Of a stretch of DNA of 61,328 nt, positions 26,953 through 36,438 are shown piece after piece. The first letter of the stretch is position 1; the number at the start of each line of letters is the position of its first letter. Location of the stretch: the NCBI GenBank assembly GCA_027296625.1, contig JAPUIX010000183.1:1-61328 (forward strand). The letters run 5' to 3'. The stretch is from Gammaproteobacteria bacterium (GTDB lineage: Bacteria; Pseudomonadota; Gammaproteobacteria; JAKEHO01). Position numbers and translations under genes: made by a program. The notes beneath the pieces were generated by a model. It made no database searches. It saw only the letters and a list, made by a program, of their open reading frames with translations, and was not told the DNA's origin.

Positions 26953-28461
26953 ATGACAAACGGACCCGAACTCCTTATCGGTGGCACCGGAGACCGCCAG
27001 TGTCGCATGGCGGCGCGAATGGGGAACCGGCATGGGCTCATCGCCGGCGCCACGGGCACCGGTAAGACCGTTTCGCTACAAGTACTAGCCGAGGGTTTCT
27101 CCCGAATCGGCGTGCCGGTTTTCCTGACCGATGTCAAAGGCGATCTGTCCGGACTCGCCAACCCGGGAAAGCCGCACCCCAAGATCGATGAGCGCGTCCG
27201 CAAGATTAAAATCACCGACTACCAACAACGGCCAAACCCAGTACTCTTCTGGGATCTCGACGGGGATCTTGGGCACCCCATTCGAGCCACGATATCCGAT
27301 CTTGGGCCCTTGATGCTGTCCAATCTGTTTGAACTGAACGACACGCAGACTGGCGTCTTGTACAGCACGTTTAAGATGGCCGACGACGGCGGCTTACTCT
27401 TGCTCGATTTGAAAGATCTGCGCGCCATGCTCCACTGGATGGGAGAAAACGCCAAGGAACTTCCGAATGAGTACGGCAATATCTCGAATGCAAGTATTGG
27501 GGCCATTCAACGGCGGCTCCTCGTTCTCGCGGAGCAAGGGGCCGAGAAATTTTTTGGCGAACCCGCACTACAACTTTCAGATCTGATGCAACATGATTTC
27601 TCCGGAAACGGAGTCATCAGCATTCTGGACGTTACCCGCTTAGTTTCCGAGTCCCCAAGACTGTACGCAACATTTCTGCTGTGGCTTCTGGCCGAGCTAT
27701 TTGAACAACTACCCGAAGTCGGCGACGCCGATCGTCCCAAGTTTGTCTTCTTTTTCGACGAGGCGCATTTGTTATTCAACAGAGCCCCGAGAGCGCTGCA
27801 CGACAAAATCGAACAGGTGGTGCGCCTGATTCGCTCAAAAGGGGTTGGCGTTTTTTTCATCACCCAGAGCCCGCTCGATATCCCCGAGGATGTGTTGGGC
27901 CAGCTCGGTTGCCGCATACAGCATGCCCTGCGCGCGTTCACCCCAAAGGACAAAAAAGTCGTAAGAACCGTCGCCGAGACCTTTTGACCCAACCCCGGTG
28001 TGGATCCGCAACGCGCGATCACCGAACTCGGCATTGGCGAAGCCTTGGTGTCGGTGCTCGATGAGAGCGGGAGCCCAACACCCGTGGAACGTGTCTTGAT
28101 GCGACCACCCGAATCCCGTATCGGGCCGTTGGATGATGCCGAACGCAAAGAAATCCTAGACCGTTCACCGATGCGCGGCCGCTACGACCAGGATATCGAC
28201 CGCGAATCGGCCTATGAGTTATTGGAGCAACGTGCCGAGAAGGCAGCAACCGAAGAAGCCGCCAGACGCGCCGAAGCCGAAGAGACTAAGCGACAAAAAG
28301 AAGTCGAGAAACGTGCCCGGCGCTCTGCCGGGCGGCAGCGCCAGGGTGTCAGTGAAGCCTTTATCAAAAGCGCCGCGCGTGCCGTTGGCAGCCAGGTAGG
28401 CGGACGCCTTGGGCGGCGAATTGTCCGCGGGCTGCTGGGTTCCCTTTTGGGTGGCCGGTGA
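26953..28461 (+). pseudogene. yjgR: HerA-type ATPase of the YjgR/DUF853 family, interrupted by an in-frame TGA
   Basis: The two open segments (26953-27987 and 28000-28461) are in the same frame and together give about 502 codons, the normal length for this family. The first part has Walker A GATGTGKT (residues 32-39), the DVKGDLSG segment and Walker [13 protein letters not shown]. The second continues the family C-terminus (ITELGIGEALVSVLDE and later a Glu/Arg-rich region). They are separated only by TGA at 27985-27987 in VRTVAETF-stop-PNPG, where relatives appear to have Arg (CGA to TGA would do it). It may be a nonsense mutation, a sequencing error or readthrough; a second protein from GTG 28000 would lack the ATPase site. 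The cellular role of YjgR is not established. Confidence 0.85.
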
Positions 28462-28571
28462 GCCTCACTCGGGCTTCGAATAATTCCCAGCACTGACACC
28501 GACAAGAGCGAAGTCCGACCGCGTATAACCCCTTCCAGAATCGATTTGAATGACGCTTGATCAGACGTGTC

Positions 28572-28648
<77 letters not shown>

Positions 28649-28894
28649 AGGAATTCGCTGCATGCAGGATTGACTTATCAACCGTCCAATGAGGCCCCAT
28701 TTGGACACAACACCCCACCTATCCAAGCAGAACCTGGCTCTGGGGCGTCAAATGTAGCGTACCCGTTTGCGGCAGACCAGTCCACGGCCGAGTGTTCAGC
28801 GACACGGGATCTGGTAATATTTTCGCCGAATCTTCGGGCCCACCAATAATCAAGCATCCGGGCGGTAACCCCAAGAGAGCAAAAGGGAGGCAGC

Positions 28895-29434
28895 ATGAGC
28901 AAAGAACAAGACACACTATTTTTTAGAAACGTCGCCGGCGTGATGGGCGCGCTCATCGCCGCCGTGTTGGTCTTCTTCTTGGTGGCGCGTGCCATTGGCG
29001 AAGGCCACTACGCAGCGGCACCAACCAGCAAAGAAGCCAAAGCCGAGATCGCCAAAGCAGTCGATGAGACCATTAAACCGGTCGGCAAGGTGAAAGTGGC
29101 TAGCGTGACGGACGTACGCGAGGAAAACATGATCAGTGAGGACCTCCTGGGCTCCCCCGCACCCCAGGCCGTGGCTTTAACTGAAGAGGGCAAGAAAATA
29201 TACGATAAGGCCTGTGTCGCCTGCCACGGGGCGGGTGTCGCCGGCGCCCCCAAACTGGGCGATGCCGCCGCCTGGGCGCCACGCATCAACCAAGGTATGG
29301 ATGTGCTCTATGAGCATGCCATCAAGGGCTTTCAAGGGAGTACCGGGCTCATGCCGCCTAAGGGTGGATTCACGGACTTGAGCGACGAGGAGGTCAAGAC
29401 AGCCGTGAGCTATATGGTGGACCAAGCCCAATAG
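28895..29434 (+). CDS. Membrane-anchored monohaem cytochrome c (c5-like)
   Basis: 179 residues with a single N-terminal membrane helix (about residues 12-33: VAGVMGALIAAVLVFFLVA), a Lys/Ala-rich linker, and a C-terminal class I cytochrome c domain with haem motif CVACH and the probable axial Met in GLMPPKGG. It resembles cytochrome c5/c555-type electron carriers. A GGGAGG ribosome binding site precedes the ATG. It stands alone between tRNA-Arg and a terminator; its haem would be attached by the ResB/CcsA pair at 21-25 kb. Confidence 0.9.
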   Translation: MSKEQDTLFFRNVAGVMGALIAAVLVFFLVARAIGEGHYAAAPTSKEAKAEIAKAVDETIKPVGKVKVASVTDVREENMISEDLLGSPAPQAVALTEEGKKIYDKACVACHGAGVAGAPKLGDAAAWAPRINQGMDVLYEHAIKGFQGSTGLMPPKGGFTDLSDEEVKTAVSYMVDQAQ

Positions 29435-29459
29435 AATCACGTTAGAGAATCGATTCGAA

Positions 29460-29486
29460 GAGGGAAGTTTCAGGGCTTCCCTTTTT
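29460..29486 (+). terminator. Intrinsic terminator after the cytochrome c5-like gene
   Basis: GGGAAG (29462-29467), 8-base loop, CTTCCC (29476-29481), then TTTTT. It lies between this gene and the convergent dctP-type gene. Confidence 0.75.
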
Positions 29487-29494
29487 CCTTACTG

Positions 29495-30619
29495 CTAGTA
29501 TTGTAGACTGCGTCGGTAGGCGTCATCGGCGATCGCATTCCAGGCGTCGTGCCTGGCGCGAAATTCCCGGTAGGCATCGTAGATGCGCTTGAAAGTTGCA
29601 TCCTTCCCGGCCTCTTCCTCCAGCGTCTCGTGCGTCAATGCCCGTAACTCTCGCAACACATCCGGCGGGAACTCCAGGACCTCCACATGGTGGACCTCCT
29701 TAAGCTCTTGCAGGGCCTCGAGGTTTAGCGTCTCAAACTGGGCATACATCCACAGACTGGCGGCCCGTGCCGCCACTTCGATGATGGTCTTTAGATCATC
29801 GGGCAATTCGTCCCAGGCCCTAGCGCTGATAATGAGCTCCAACGCCGTGCCCGGTTCGTGCCAGCCCGGGTAGTAATAATATTTCGCCGCGCGGTGCAGC
29901 CCCAATCTCAGATCGTGATAGGGACCGACCCATTCCGTGGCGTCGATTGTGCCCCGCTCAAGCGCGATGTAGAGTTCACCGCCCGCCATCAGGACCGGAT
30001 TACCGCCGGCCTTCGCCAGCACATTGCCACCGAGGCCCGGGATGCGCATCTTGAGTCCCTTCAGATCAGCCACCGATTCAATCTTCTTGTTGAACCAGCC
30101 GCCCATCTGCACCCCTGTGTTGCCCATGGGAAAGACCACCAGATTAAACGGCTGATAGAGCTCACCCCAGAGTGCCAATCCCCCGCCGCTGTACAGCCAA
30201 GAGTTCATCCCCTTCGCCGTCATCCCGAACGGGACAGTGGAAAAAAATTGCGCGGCCGGGATCTTGCCGGCCCAGTAATAGGCCGAACCATGGCCCATCT
30301 CCACGGTGCCCTGGGAAACCGCGTCAAACGCCTGGAGCGGTGGCACCAGCTCCCCGCCGGCAAAGACTTCGATAACCAAGCGCCCACCGCTCATAACGCG
30401 GACATCCTCCGCGAATTGCTCAGCGCCCTCCTGAAATACGGGGAAATTGGCCGGCCACGTGGTCACCATCTTCCAATGAAATACCTTGCTGGGATTATCT
30501 GAAGGTGTCCGCGGCCTGGCAGGGCCATCACCGCCATCACATCCACAAGTCAATAACAAACTAAAAGCGCCAATAAGGTAACGAACAATGCGCGAGCATG
30601 GAGAGCGGAATAGGTTCAT
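29495..30619 (-). CDS. TRAP-type substrate-binding lipoprotein (DctP family), orphan
   Basis: 374 residues from ATG 30617-30619. The N-terminus is a lipoprotein signal with lipobox LTCGC, so the protein should be anchored by lipid rather than free in the periplasm. The rest is a DctP fold: FHWKMVTTWPANFPVFQEG, VEMGHGSAYYWAGK, ADLKGLKMRIPGLGG and IDATEWVGPYHD, a pattern typical of binding proteins for carboxylates or mannonate-like acids. No DctQ or DctM membrane subunit is in the window. An in-frame start at 30673 would overlap uvrD and spoil the signal peptide. It lies 14 bases downstream of uvrD. The ligand is unknown. Confidence 0.88.
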   Translation of the reverse strand: MNLFRSPCSRIVRYLIGAFSLLLTCGCDGGDGPARPRTPSDNPSKVFHWKMVTTWPANFPVFQEGAEQFAEDVRVMSGGRLVIEVFAGGELVPPLQAFDAVSQGTVEMGHGSAYYWAGKIPAAQFFSTVPFGMTAKGMNSWLYSGGGLALWGELYQPFNLVVFPMGNTGVQMGGWFNKKIESVADLKGLKMRIPGLGGNVLAKAGGNPVLMAGGELYIALERGTIDATEWVGPYHDLRLGLHRAAKYYYYPGWHEPGTALELIISARAWDELPDDLKTIIEVAARAASLWMYAQFETLNLEALQELKEVHHVEVLEFPPDVLRELRALTHETLEEEAGKDATFKRIYDAYREFRARHDAWNAIADDAYRRSLQY

Positions 30620-30633
30620 GGCGGAGTCGATGC

Positions 30634-32784
30634 CTAGATCGTCTGCAATCCCGCGTACGCCGCCACCAGCCATTTACGGCCTGCCTGTTCAAAATTGACT
30701 TGCACACGGGCGTGGCCACCCCGCCCCTCCAGATTGAGCACCACGCCCTCCCCAAACTTGGCGTGTAGAACCCGCTGGCCGAGTTGCAATTCACCGCAAA
30801 CCTCGCTGGCATTCTCGTCGAGTACGATGGGCTCCGTCGCCGTTCCTCCAACACGTACTTCACTTACAAACTCGATGGGCAGCTCGCTCAGAAAGCGGGA
30901 TGCCTGCTGATACAAATCCGATCCATGTAAACGGCGGCACTCGGCATGGCTAATGACGAGTTGCTCCTTTGCCCGGGTAATACCGACATAACAGAGCCGT
31001 CGCTCCTCTTCCAGCTGGGCGGGGTCGTCACTGCTACGCTGGTGAGGAAACAGACCCTCCTCCATACCCACCAGAAACACCAACGGGAATTCCAAACCCT
31101 TTGCTGCATGCAGGGTCATCAACTGCACGCCGTCTTCGAAGGCATCGGCCTGCGCTTCCCCAGCTTCGAGCGCCGCATGGGCCAGAAAGGCGGGCAGAGG
31201 CGCCAGATCATCGTCTGCGCCGACCTCAAACTGACGGGCCGCGGTGACCAGTTCCTCCAGATTCTCAATGCGCCCCAAGGCCCGTTCGTCTCTCAGTTTG
31301 CGATAGTGATCAACCAGCCCACTCTCAGCGACGACGTGCTCTACTGCATCGGGCAGTGCCAACCCCGTCATGGCTTCTTGCATCCGCCGAATCAGTTCCA
31401 AAAACCGGTGCACCGCATTCTGCGCCCGTGCGCTGATCCCCCCATCTCGGGTGATTCGCACGGCAGCTTGCCACAACGGCAAACCTTCCGAGCTCGCCAG
31501 CGTGCGTATCGCCACCATCGTGCGCGTACCGATACCCCGTGGCGGCGTGTTGCACACCCGCTCAAAGGACGCATCATCGTCCGGAAAGGCCGAAAGGCGC
31601 ACATAGGCCAGTGCGTCCTTGATCTCAGCGCGTTCATAGAACCTGAGCCCCCCGTGCACACGATAGGGGATCCCCGCATGAATCAGGCCTTCCTCAAAAA
31701 CCCGCGACTGGGCACTGACACGATAGAGCAGAGCACACGCTCGATAAGGCCGCCCATCTCCGCGCCATGCCCTCATCCGATCGACCACATAGCGGGCCTC
31801 ATCCTGTTCGTTGAAGGCCCGATAGACCGCAATTTTCTCGCCATCCGGCCCGTCGGTCCATAGCTCTTTACCGAGCCGCGAACGATTATGTCCAATCAAG
31901 GCGTTCGCAGCGGCCAATATTGTTCCGGTCGAGCGATAGTTCTGCTCCAAGCGCAATAGACGGCTGTCCGGAAAATCTTCCTCGAATCGCTGCATGTTTT
32001 CGATGCGCGCCCCACGCCAGCTATAAATTGACTGGTCGTCATCCCCCACAGTGAACAGCATGCCGCTCGATCCCACTAAAAGGCGCAACCACGCATACTG
32101 AAGGGCGTTCGTATCCTGGAATTCATCCACGAGCACGTGTTTGAAGCGATCCTGGTAATGCCGAAGCAATGTTGGTTTCTCCCGCCACAGTTCGTGAGCA
32201 CAAAGCAGCAGTTCGCCAAAATCCACCAGCCCGGATCGCCGACAGACTTCTTCGTAGGTGTGGTAGATCCGGATCATCTGTTGGTGCGAGCGATCACCAA
32301 AATCCTCGAGATGCCGAGCGCGCAGCCCCTCATCCTTGCGCGCATTGATAAACCACTGTGCTTCTTTTGGTGGCCACCGGGACTCATCAAGCTCTAGTGT
32401 CCGGATGACGCGGCGGATGGTTCGATATTGATCCTCAGCGTCCAGGATTTGGAAGCTTTGCGGCAGCCCGGCCTCCTGCCAATGGGCCCGCAGCAGCCGA
32501 TGGGCAATACCATGGAACGTGCCGACCCACATGCCGCTGCAAGGCGCCCCCAGAAGCTCCTCGATGCGGGCGCGCATCTCCGTGGCAGCCTTGTTGGTAA
32601 ACGTGACGGCGAGGATTCCATACGGGCTCGCCTGGCCCGTTTGGATATACCATGCAACGCGATGCGCGAGTACACGGGTTTTACCACTCCCAGCACCAGC
32701 CAACACAAGGATATTGCCGGGGGGTGCCGCAACGGCTTCACGTTGCGCTTCATTGAGGGGATCGAGGATGGGAGAGACATCCAT
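30634..32784 (-). CDS. uvrD: DNA helicase II (UvrD)
   Basis: A 3'-5' superfamily 1 helicase acting in nucleotide-excision and mismatch repair. The 716-residue protein begins LDPLNEAQREAVAA (Q motif), then Walker A GAGSGKT near residue 30, VDEFQDTN (Walker B), GDDDQSIYSWRGA, LEQNYRST, LMTLHAAKGLEFP, and CYVGITRAKEQL. The C-terminal tail has the Tudor-like GQRVLHAKFGEGVVLNLEG segment that contacts RNA polymerase in relatives. Nothing is missing. Confidence 0.96.
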   Translation of the reverse strand: MDVSPILDPLNEAQREAVAAPPGNILVLAGAGSGKTRVLAHRVAWYIQTGQASPYGILAVTFTNKAATEMRARIEELLGAPCSGMWVGTFHGIAHRLLRAHWQEAGLPQSFQILDAEDQYRTIRRVIRTLELDESRWPPKEAQWFINARKDEGLRARHLEDFGDRSHQQMIRIYHTYEEVCRRSGLVDFGELLLCAHELWREKPTLLRHYQDRFKHVLVDEFQDTNALQYAWLRLLVGSSGMLFTVGDDDQSIYSWRGARIENMQRFEEDFPDSRLLRLEQNYRSTGTILAAANALIGHNRSRLGKELWTDGPDGEKIAVYRAFNEQDEARYVVDRMRAWRGDGRPYRACALLYRVSAQSRVFEEGLIHAGIPYRVHGGLRFYERAEIKDALAYVRLSAFPDDDASFERVCNTPPRGIGTRTMVAIRTLASSEGLPLWQAAVRITRDGGISARAQNAVHRFLELIRRMQEAMTGLALPDAVEHVVAESGLVDHYRKLRDERALGRIENLEELVTAARQFEVGADDDLAPLPAFLAHAALEAGEAQADAFEDGVQLMTLHAAKGLEFPLVFLVGMEEGLFPHQRSSDDPAQLEEERRLCYVGITRAKEQLVISHAECRRLHGSDLYQQASRFLSELPIEFVSEVRVGGTATEPIVLDENASEVCGELQLGQRVLHAKFGEGVVLNLEGRGGHARVQVNFEQAGRKWLVAAYAGLQTI

Positions 32785-32916
32785 CCAGCAATTTTAACGT
32801 CGGCTTTGGCCTTTTGCACTGTGAAGTGCCACGCGCCCCAAAGCGCAGGCGCGCGATGCGCCGCATGCTGTGAGGACGCGGTAGAATAGGGGCACATCCA
32901 AGCTGGAACTCGATAC

Positions 32917-34269
32917 GTGTCCGAAATCGCGCTGACCAACCGTTCGGCACCCAATACCGATACCCTGTGCTCGCTTATCGCCCAGTTGCTTGATGAAGGC
33001 AGGGCGCATGGCGCGACGGCCGCCGAGGCCAGTATCGACACAGGGTCCGGTCTTGCGATCACCGTGCGTCTGGGGGAGGTGGAGACGATCGAACACCATC
33101 GAGACAAGGTCTTGGGCGTTACGGTCTACATTGGCAAGCAGAAGGGGAGTGCGAGTACTTCGGATCTGAGCGCGCGCGCGATAGCGGACACGGTTCAGGC
33201 TGCCTGTGCCATCGCGCGTTACACCCAGGAGGACGCCAGTGCGGGCCTTGTGGAGCCTGAGTTGATGGCTAAGACCATCCCGGATCTGGATCTCCATCAC
33301 CCGTGGGATCTTGCGCCGGATGAAGCCATTGGGCTCGCAGAGACCTGTGAGACCGAGGCCCGAACGCTCGACGCGCGCATCAACAACTCCGAAGGCGCTA
33401 CGGTCAACACCCATCGGGGACAGCATGTCTACGGCAACACGACGGGTTTTCTGGGCGCCTGGTCCTGGACCGGTCACAGTATCGAGTGCACGGTGATCGC
33501 CGAAGACGCCAGCGGGATGCAGCGGGACAGCTGGTATTCCGTCGCCCGGGATCCACGTGAGCTGCAAAGCGCAGGATCGGTGGGGCGGCGTGCTGGCCAA
33601 CGGACAGTACGTCGGCTCGGTGCAAAGCGCTTATCCACACGCAATGTGCCTGTTGTCTTCGAGGCAGAGGTGGCGAAGAGTCTCTTCGCGCACTTTACGA
33701 GTGCCATCACCGGCGGCAATCTCTACCGGAAGTCGTCCTTTTTGCTAGACCACCTCGGCAAACAGGTGTTCGCTCCGCACATCCGCATCCACGAACAGCC
33801 CCACCTCAAGAAGGCGCTCGGCAGCGCGCCGTTCGACAATGACGGTGTCGCTACCCGGGCGCGCGATATCATCAAAGACGGCATACTCCAGGGCTATGTG
33901 CTGAGCGCCTATTCGGCCCGCAAACTTGGCATGCAGACCACCGGCAACGCCGGGGGTGTCCACAATCTCACCGTCGACCCGGGCGAGTGTGACCTCCCTG
34001 GCATCTTACAGATGATGGACACCGGCCTTCTGGTGACAGACCTCATGGGCTTTGGCGTCAACCTGGTCACCGGCGATTACTCGCAGGGTGCGATCGGGTT
34101 CTGGGTGGAACGGGGCACCATCCAATTCCCCGTGGAGGAGATCACGATTGCTGGCAATCTGCAAGATATGTTTCTGCAGCTGGTAGAGGTAGGGAGCGAT
34201 GTGGATACCCGCGGGAATATCCGCACGGGCTCCGTCCTCATCGAACACATGACCATAGCAGGCGAGTAG
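32917..34269 (+). CDS. pmbA: Metalloprotease PmbA (TldD/PmbA family)
   Basis: Half of the TldD/TldE protease that degrades or matures peptides (microcin B17 and CcdA in E. coli). The 450 residues start at GTG 32917 and contain the family core, including the segment GNAGGVHNLTVDPGE and the C-terminal GFGVNLVTGDYSQGAIGFWV. PmbA (TldE) itself lacks the zinc motif and needs TldD, which is not in the window. It is divergent from uvrD. Confidence 0.94.
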   Translation: MSEIALTNRSAPNTDTLCSLIAQLLDEGRAHGATAAEASIDTGSGLAITVRLGEVETIEHHRDKVLGVTVYIGKQKGSASTSDLSARAIADTVQAACAIARYTQEDASAGLVEPELMAKTIPDLDLHHPWDLAPDEAIGLAETCETEARTLDARINNSEGATVNTHRGQHVYGNTTGFLGAWSWTGHSIECTVIAEDASGMQRDSWYSVARDPRELQSAGSVGRRAGQRTVRRLGAKRLSTRNVPVVFEAEVAKSLFAHFTSAITGGNLYRKSSFLLDHLGKQVFAPHIRIHEQPHLKKALGSAPFDNDGVATRARDIIKDGILQGYVLSAYSARKLGMQTTGNAGGVHNLTVDPGECDLPGILQMMDTGLLVTDLMGFGVNLVTGDYSQGAIGFWVERGTIQFPVEEITIAGNLQDMFLQLVEVGSDVDTRGNIRTGSVLIEHMTIAGE

Positions 34270-34490
34270 AGGTCACTCTGCTGTAGATGGGTCAGCATGG
34301 CAATCGCTTACCATGCCCCCCATTTTGACCCAAGGGGATTTAAGTGGCCCGCCTACGGCCTCATCCAGGGGGTGTGTCCCAGACAATTCCGCTCCGCGTT
34401 CCCCAGCACAATGAAAACTAGGCTATGCTCATTGGGGTTAGCTCGGCGCCTCAACTATTTGATACAAAACCCCGTTGGAGTGACAGACTT

Positions 34491-35438
34491 ATGCTGGAGC
34501 AAAGCGCCCCTGATCGCAGCGCCACAGACGCCCTGGACCGGCTGATTGATCAAACAACGCAAATCATTCTGGGCAAAGAAGACGTCATCCGCCTTGCGCT
34601 GGCTTGCCTAATGGCGCGCGGTCATTTGTTGATCGAAGACCTGCCCGGCGTCGGGAAGACGACATTGGCACACGCGCTGGCGCGAGCACTGGGGCTCAGC
34701 TTTCAACGAATCCAGTTTACCAGTGACCTATTGCCCGCCGACATTCTTGGTGTGTCTGTCTATAACCAACAGACCGCCACATTTACCTTTCACCCGGGCC
34801 CGATATTTTCACACGTCATCCTAGCCGATGAGGTAAACCGGGCGACGCCCCGAAGTCAAAGTGCATTATTGGAAGCCATGGAAGAAGATCAGGTCACTCT
34901 CGAAGGTGAAACCCGGCCACTACCAAAACCGTTTTTTGTTATCGCGACGCAGAACCCGTCGCACCTGATCGGCACCTTCCCACTTCCTGAGTCCCAACTC
35001 GATCGGTTCTTGATGCGACTAGAACTTGGTTATCCGGACGCCGCGGCAGAACGTGATCTCCTAAAGGGTCGCGATCGTCGAGATATCCTCGCCGATATGG
35101 GCCCAGTGATCGATGCCGAGCGACTTTTATCTATCCAGCAAGAGGTTGCCCAGGTCCATGTCGCCAGCGCCTTGTTCGATTATCTGCAGGATCTCCTGGA
35201 ATTTAGTCGTCAATCACCTTACTACCTAAACGGGCTATCACCCCGTGCCGGCCTTGCAATTCTACGCGCCTCCCAGGCCTGGGCCTTGATGCATGGCCAC
35301 GCTGAAGTACTCCCCGAAGATGTCCAGGCCGTCCTTCCCAGCGTGATCGGACATCGTCTGCGCCCAACTCAGGGCGAGAGTGACTATTCACCCACCAGAC
35401 TCGCCAGTGACTTTATTGCGCAGGTTCCTATCCCATAG
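34491..35438 (+). CDS. MoxR-family AAA+ ATPase
   Basis: A 315-residue AAA+ chaperone-like ATPase: Walker A LPGVGKTTLAHA, Walker B VILADEVNRATP, sensor ATQNPSHLIGTFPLPESQLDRF, and a C-terminal lid with SPRAGLAILRASQAWA. ATG 34491 is chosen because GGAG lies upstream and the family starts about there; the frame is also open back to 34425. MoxR proteins are thought to help assemble or activate partners encoded next to them, usually DUF58 and VWA proteins. Here the partners are DUF58 and a transglutaminase. Confidence 0.93.
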   Translation: MLEQSAPDRSATDALDRLIDQTTQIILGKEDVIRLALACLMARGHLLIEDLPGVGKTTLAHALARALGLSFQRIQFTSDLLPADILGVSVYNQQTATFTFHPGPIFSHVILADEVNRATPRSQSALLEAMEEDQVTLEGETRPLPKPFFVIATQNPSHLIGTFPLPESQLDRFLMRLELGYPDAAAERDLLKGRDRRDILADMGPVIDAERLLSIQQEVAQVHVASALFDYLQDLLEFSRQSPYYLNGLSPRAGLAILRASQAWALMHGHAEVLPEDVQAVLPSVIGHRLRPTQGESDYSPTRLASDFIAQVPIP

Positions 35439-35454
35439 CAATGAGCAGATAAAT

Positions 35455-36438
35455 ATGGGCATATCCCTTGATCTTCCAAGGCTCAACACCGTAGCGCATC
35501 CTGTTCGCCTCGACCGGCACCAAGTGTTTATTCTGCCAACACGCTACGGTTATACGTTTGCCATAGCACTGCTTGTCATGCTGTTCGGTTCCATCAATTA
35601 CAACAACAACCTCGGCTATCTTCTCACCTTCTTATTGGGCAGCCTGATGCTGGTCACCATCCTGCACACTTACCGCAACCTTGCCGGCCTCACTGTTTAC
35701 GGAGCAACCGTGACGCCGGTCTTCGCCGGGGATGAGGCGGTCTTTCGAATCTGCCTCGATAATCGCGGTAGTGACGCCCGCTTCGCAGTAGCACTTGAGC
35801 GCTGGCCAAAGCGGGAGAAGAAAAATGGTTCCCCGCGACACCCATCTAAGGGTGAAAGCCTGCCCACGCTGGTCGACGTGCCAAACGATCAACTCCTGTC
35901 TGCGTCCGTCCCCGTACCCGCCGTGAAAAGGGGCCGACTTACATTAGGTCGCCTAAAACTGTCCACCGGTTTTCCGCTGGGGCTTTTTTGTGCCTGGTCA
36001 TATATCGATCCGGGGCTATCGTGCTTGGTCTACCCTCGTCCGGCAGGGCAACATGCCCTGCCGTCAACCATCCCCGATGGGACCGAGGCTCGCGCAGGGA
36101 GCCAGGCCGGCACGGAGGACTTTCTCGGATTCCGCCATTACATCCCCGGTGACTCAACGCGATACATCGCCTGGAAGGCCGTGGCGCGGGGCCAGCGGCT
36201 TTTGATTAAACGCTTTGGTGGCAGCGGCGCCGCGCTGTGGCTCTCCTGGGCTAATGTGGCACATTTGCCCCATGATGAGGCACGCCTGTCACAACTCTGC
36301 CTCTGGGTCATTGGTGCCCACGCAGAGGGTTTGCGCTACAGCCTTCGCGTCCCGGGAACTATACGTCCCCTTGATCACGGCGAGGGCCATCGTCGCGAAT
36401 GTCTCGAGGCACTGGCGCTCTACGGGATTGCCTCGTGA
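35455..36438 (+). CDS. DUF58-domain membrane protein
   Basis: 327 residues. Two membrane helices near the N-terminus (about 30-75, TFAIALLVMLFG and LGYLLTFLLGSLMLVTIL) are followed by a beta-rich region and the DUF58 signature RHYIPGDSTRYIAWKAVAR near residue 225. ATG 35455 is preferred over a longer frame overlapping moxR. Its stop overlaps the GTG start of the next gene. DUF58 proteins are VWA-like but their action is not established. Confidence 0.9.
   Translation: MGISLDLPRLNTVAHPVRLDRHQVFILPTRYGYTFAIALLVMLFGSINYNNNLGYLLTFLLGSLMLVTILHTYRNLAGLTVYGATVTPVFAGDEAVFRICLDNRGSDARFAVALERWPKREKKNGSPRHPSKGESLPTLVDVPNDQLLSASVPVPAVKRGRLTLGRLKLSTGFPLGLFCAWSYIDPGLSCLVYPRPAGQHALPSTIPDGTEARAGSQAGTEDFLGFRHYIPGDSTRYIAWKAVARGQRLLIKRFGGSGAALWLSWANVAHLPHDEARLSQLCLWVIGAHAEGLRYSLRVPGTIRPLDHGEGHRRECLEALALYGIAS

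Noticed and set aside
27985-27987. TGA in yjgR as selenocysteine or a reassigned codon
   Set aside because: Many genes in the window end in TGA, no selenocysteine insertion hairpin is evident, and relatives appear to have Arg, not Cys, at this position.
30946-31863. A 305-codon plus-strand open frame opposite uvrD
   Set aside because: It lies wholly inside uvrD on the other strand, whose helicase motifs are complete; no recognisable domain.
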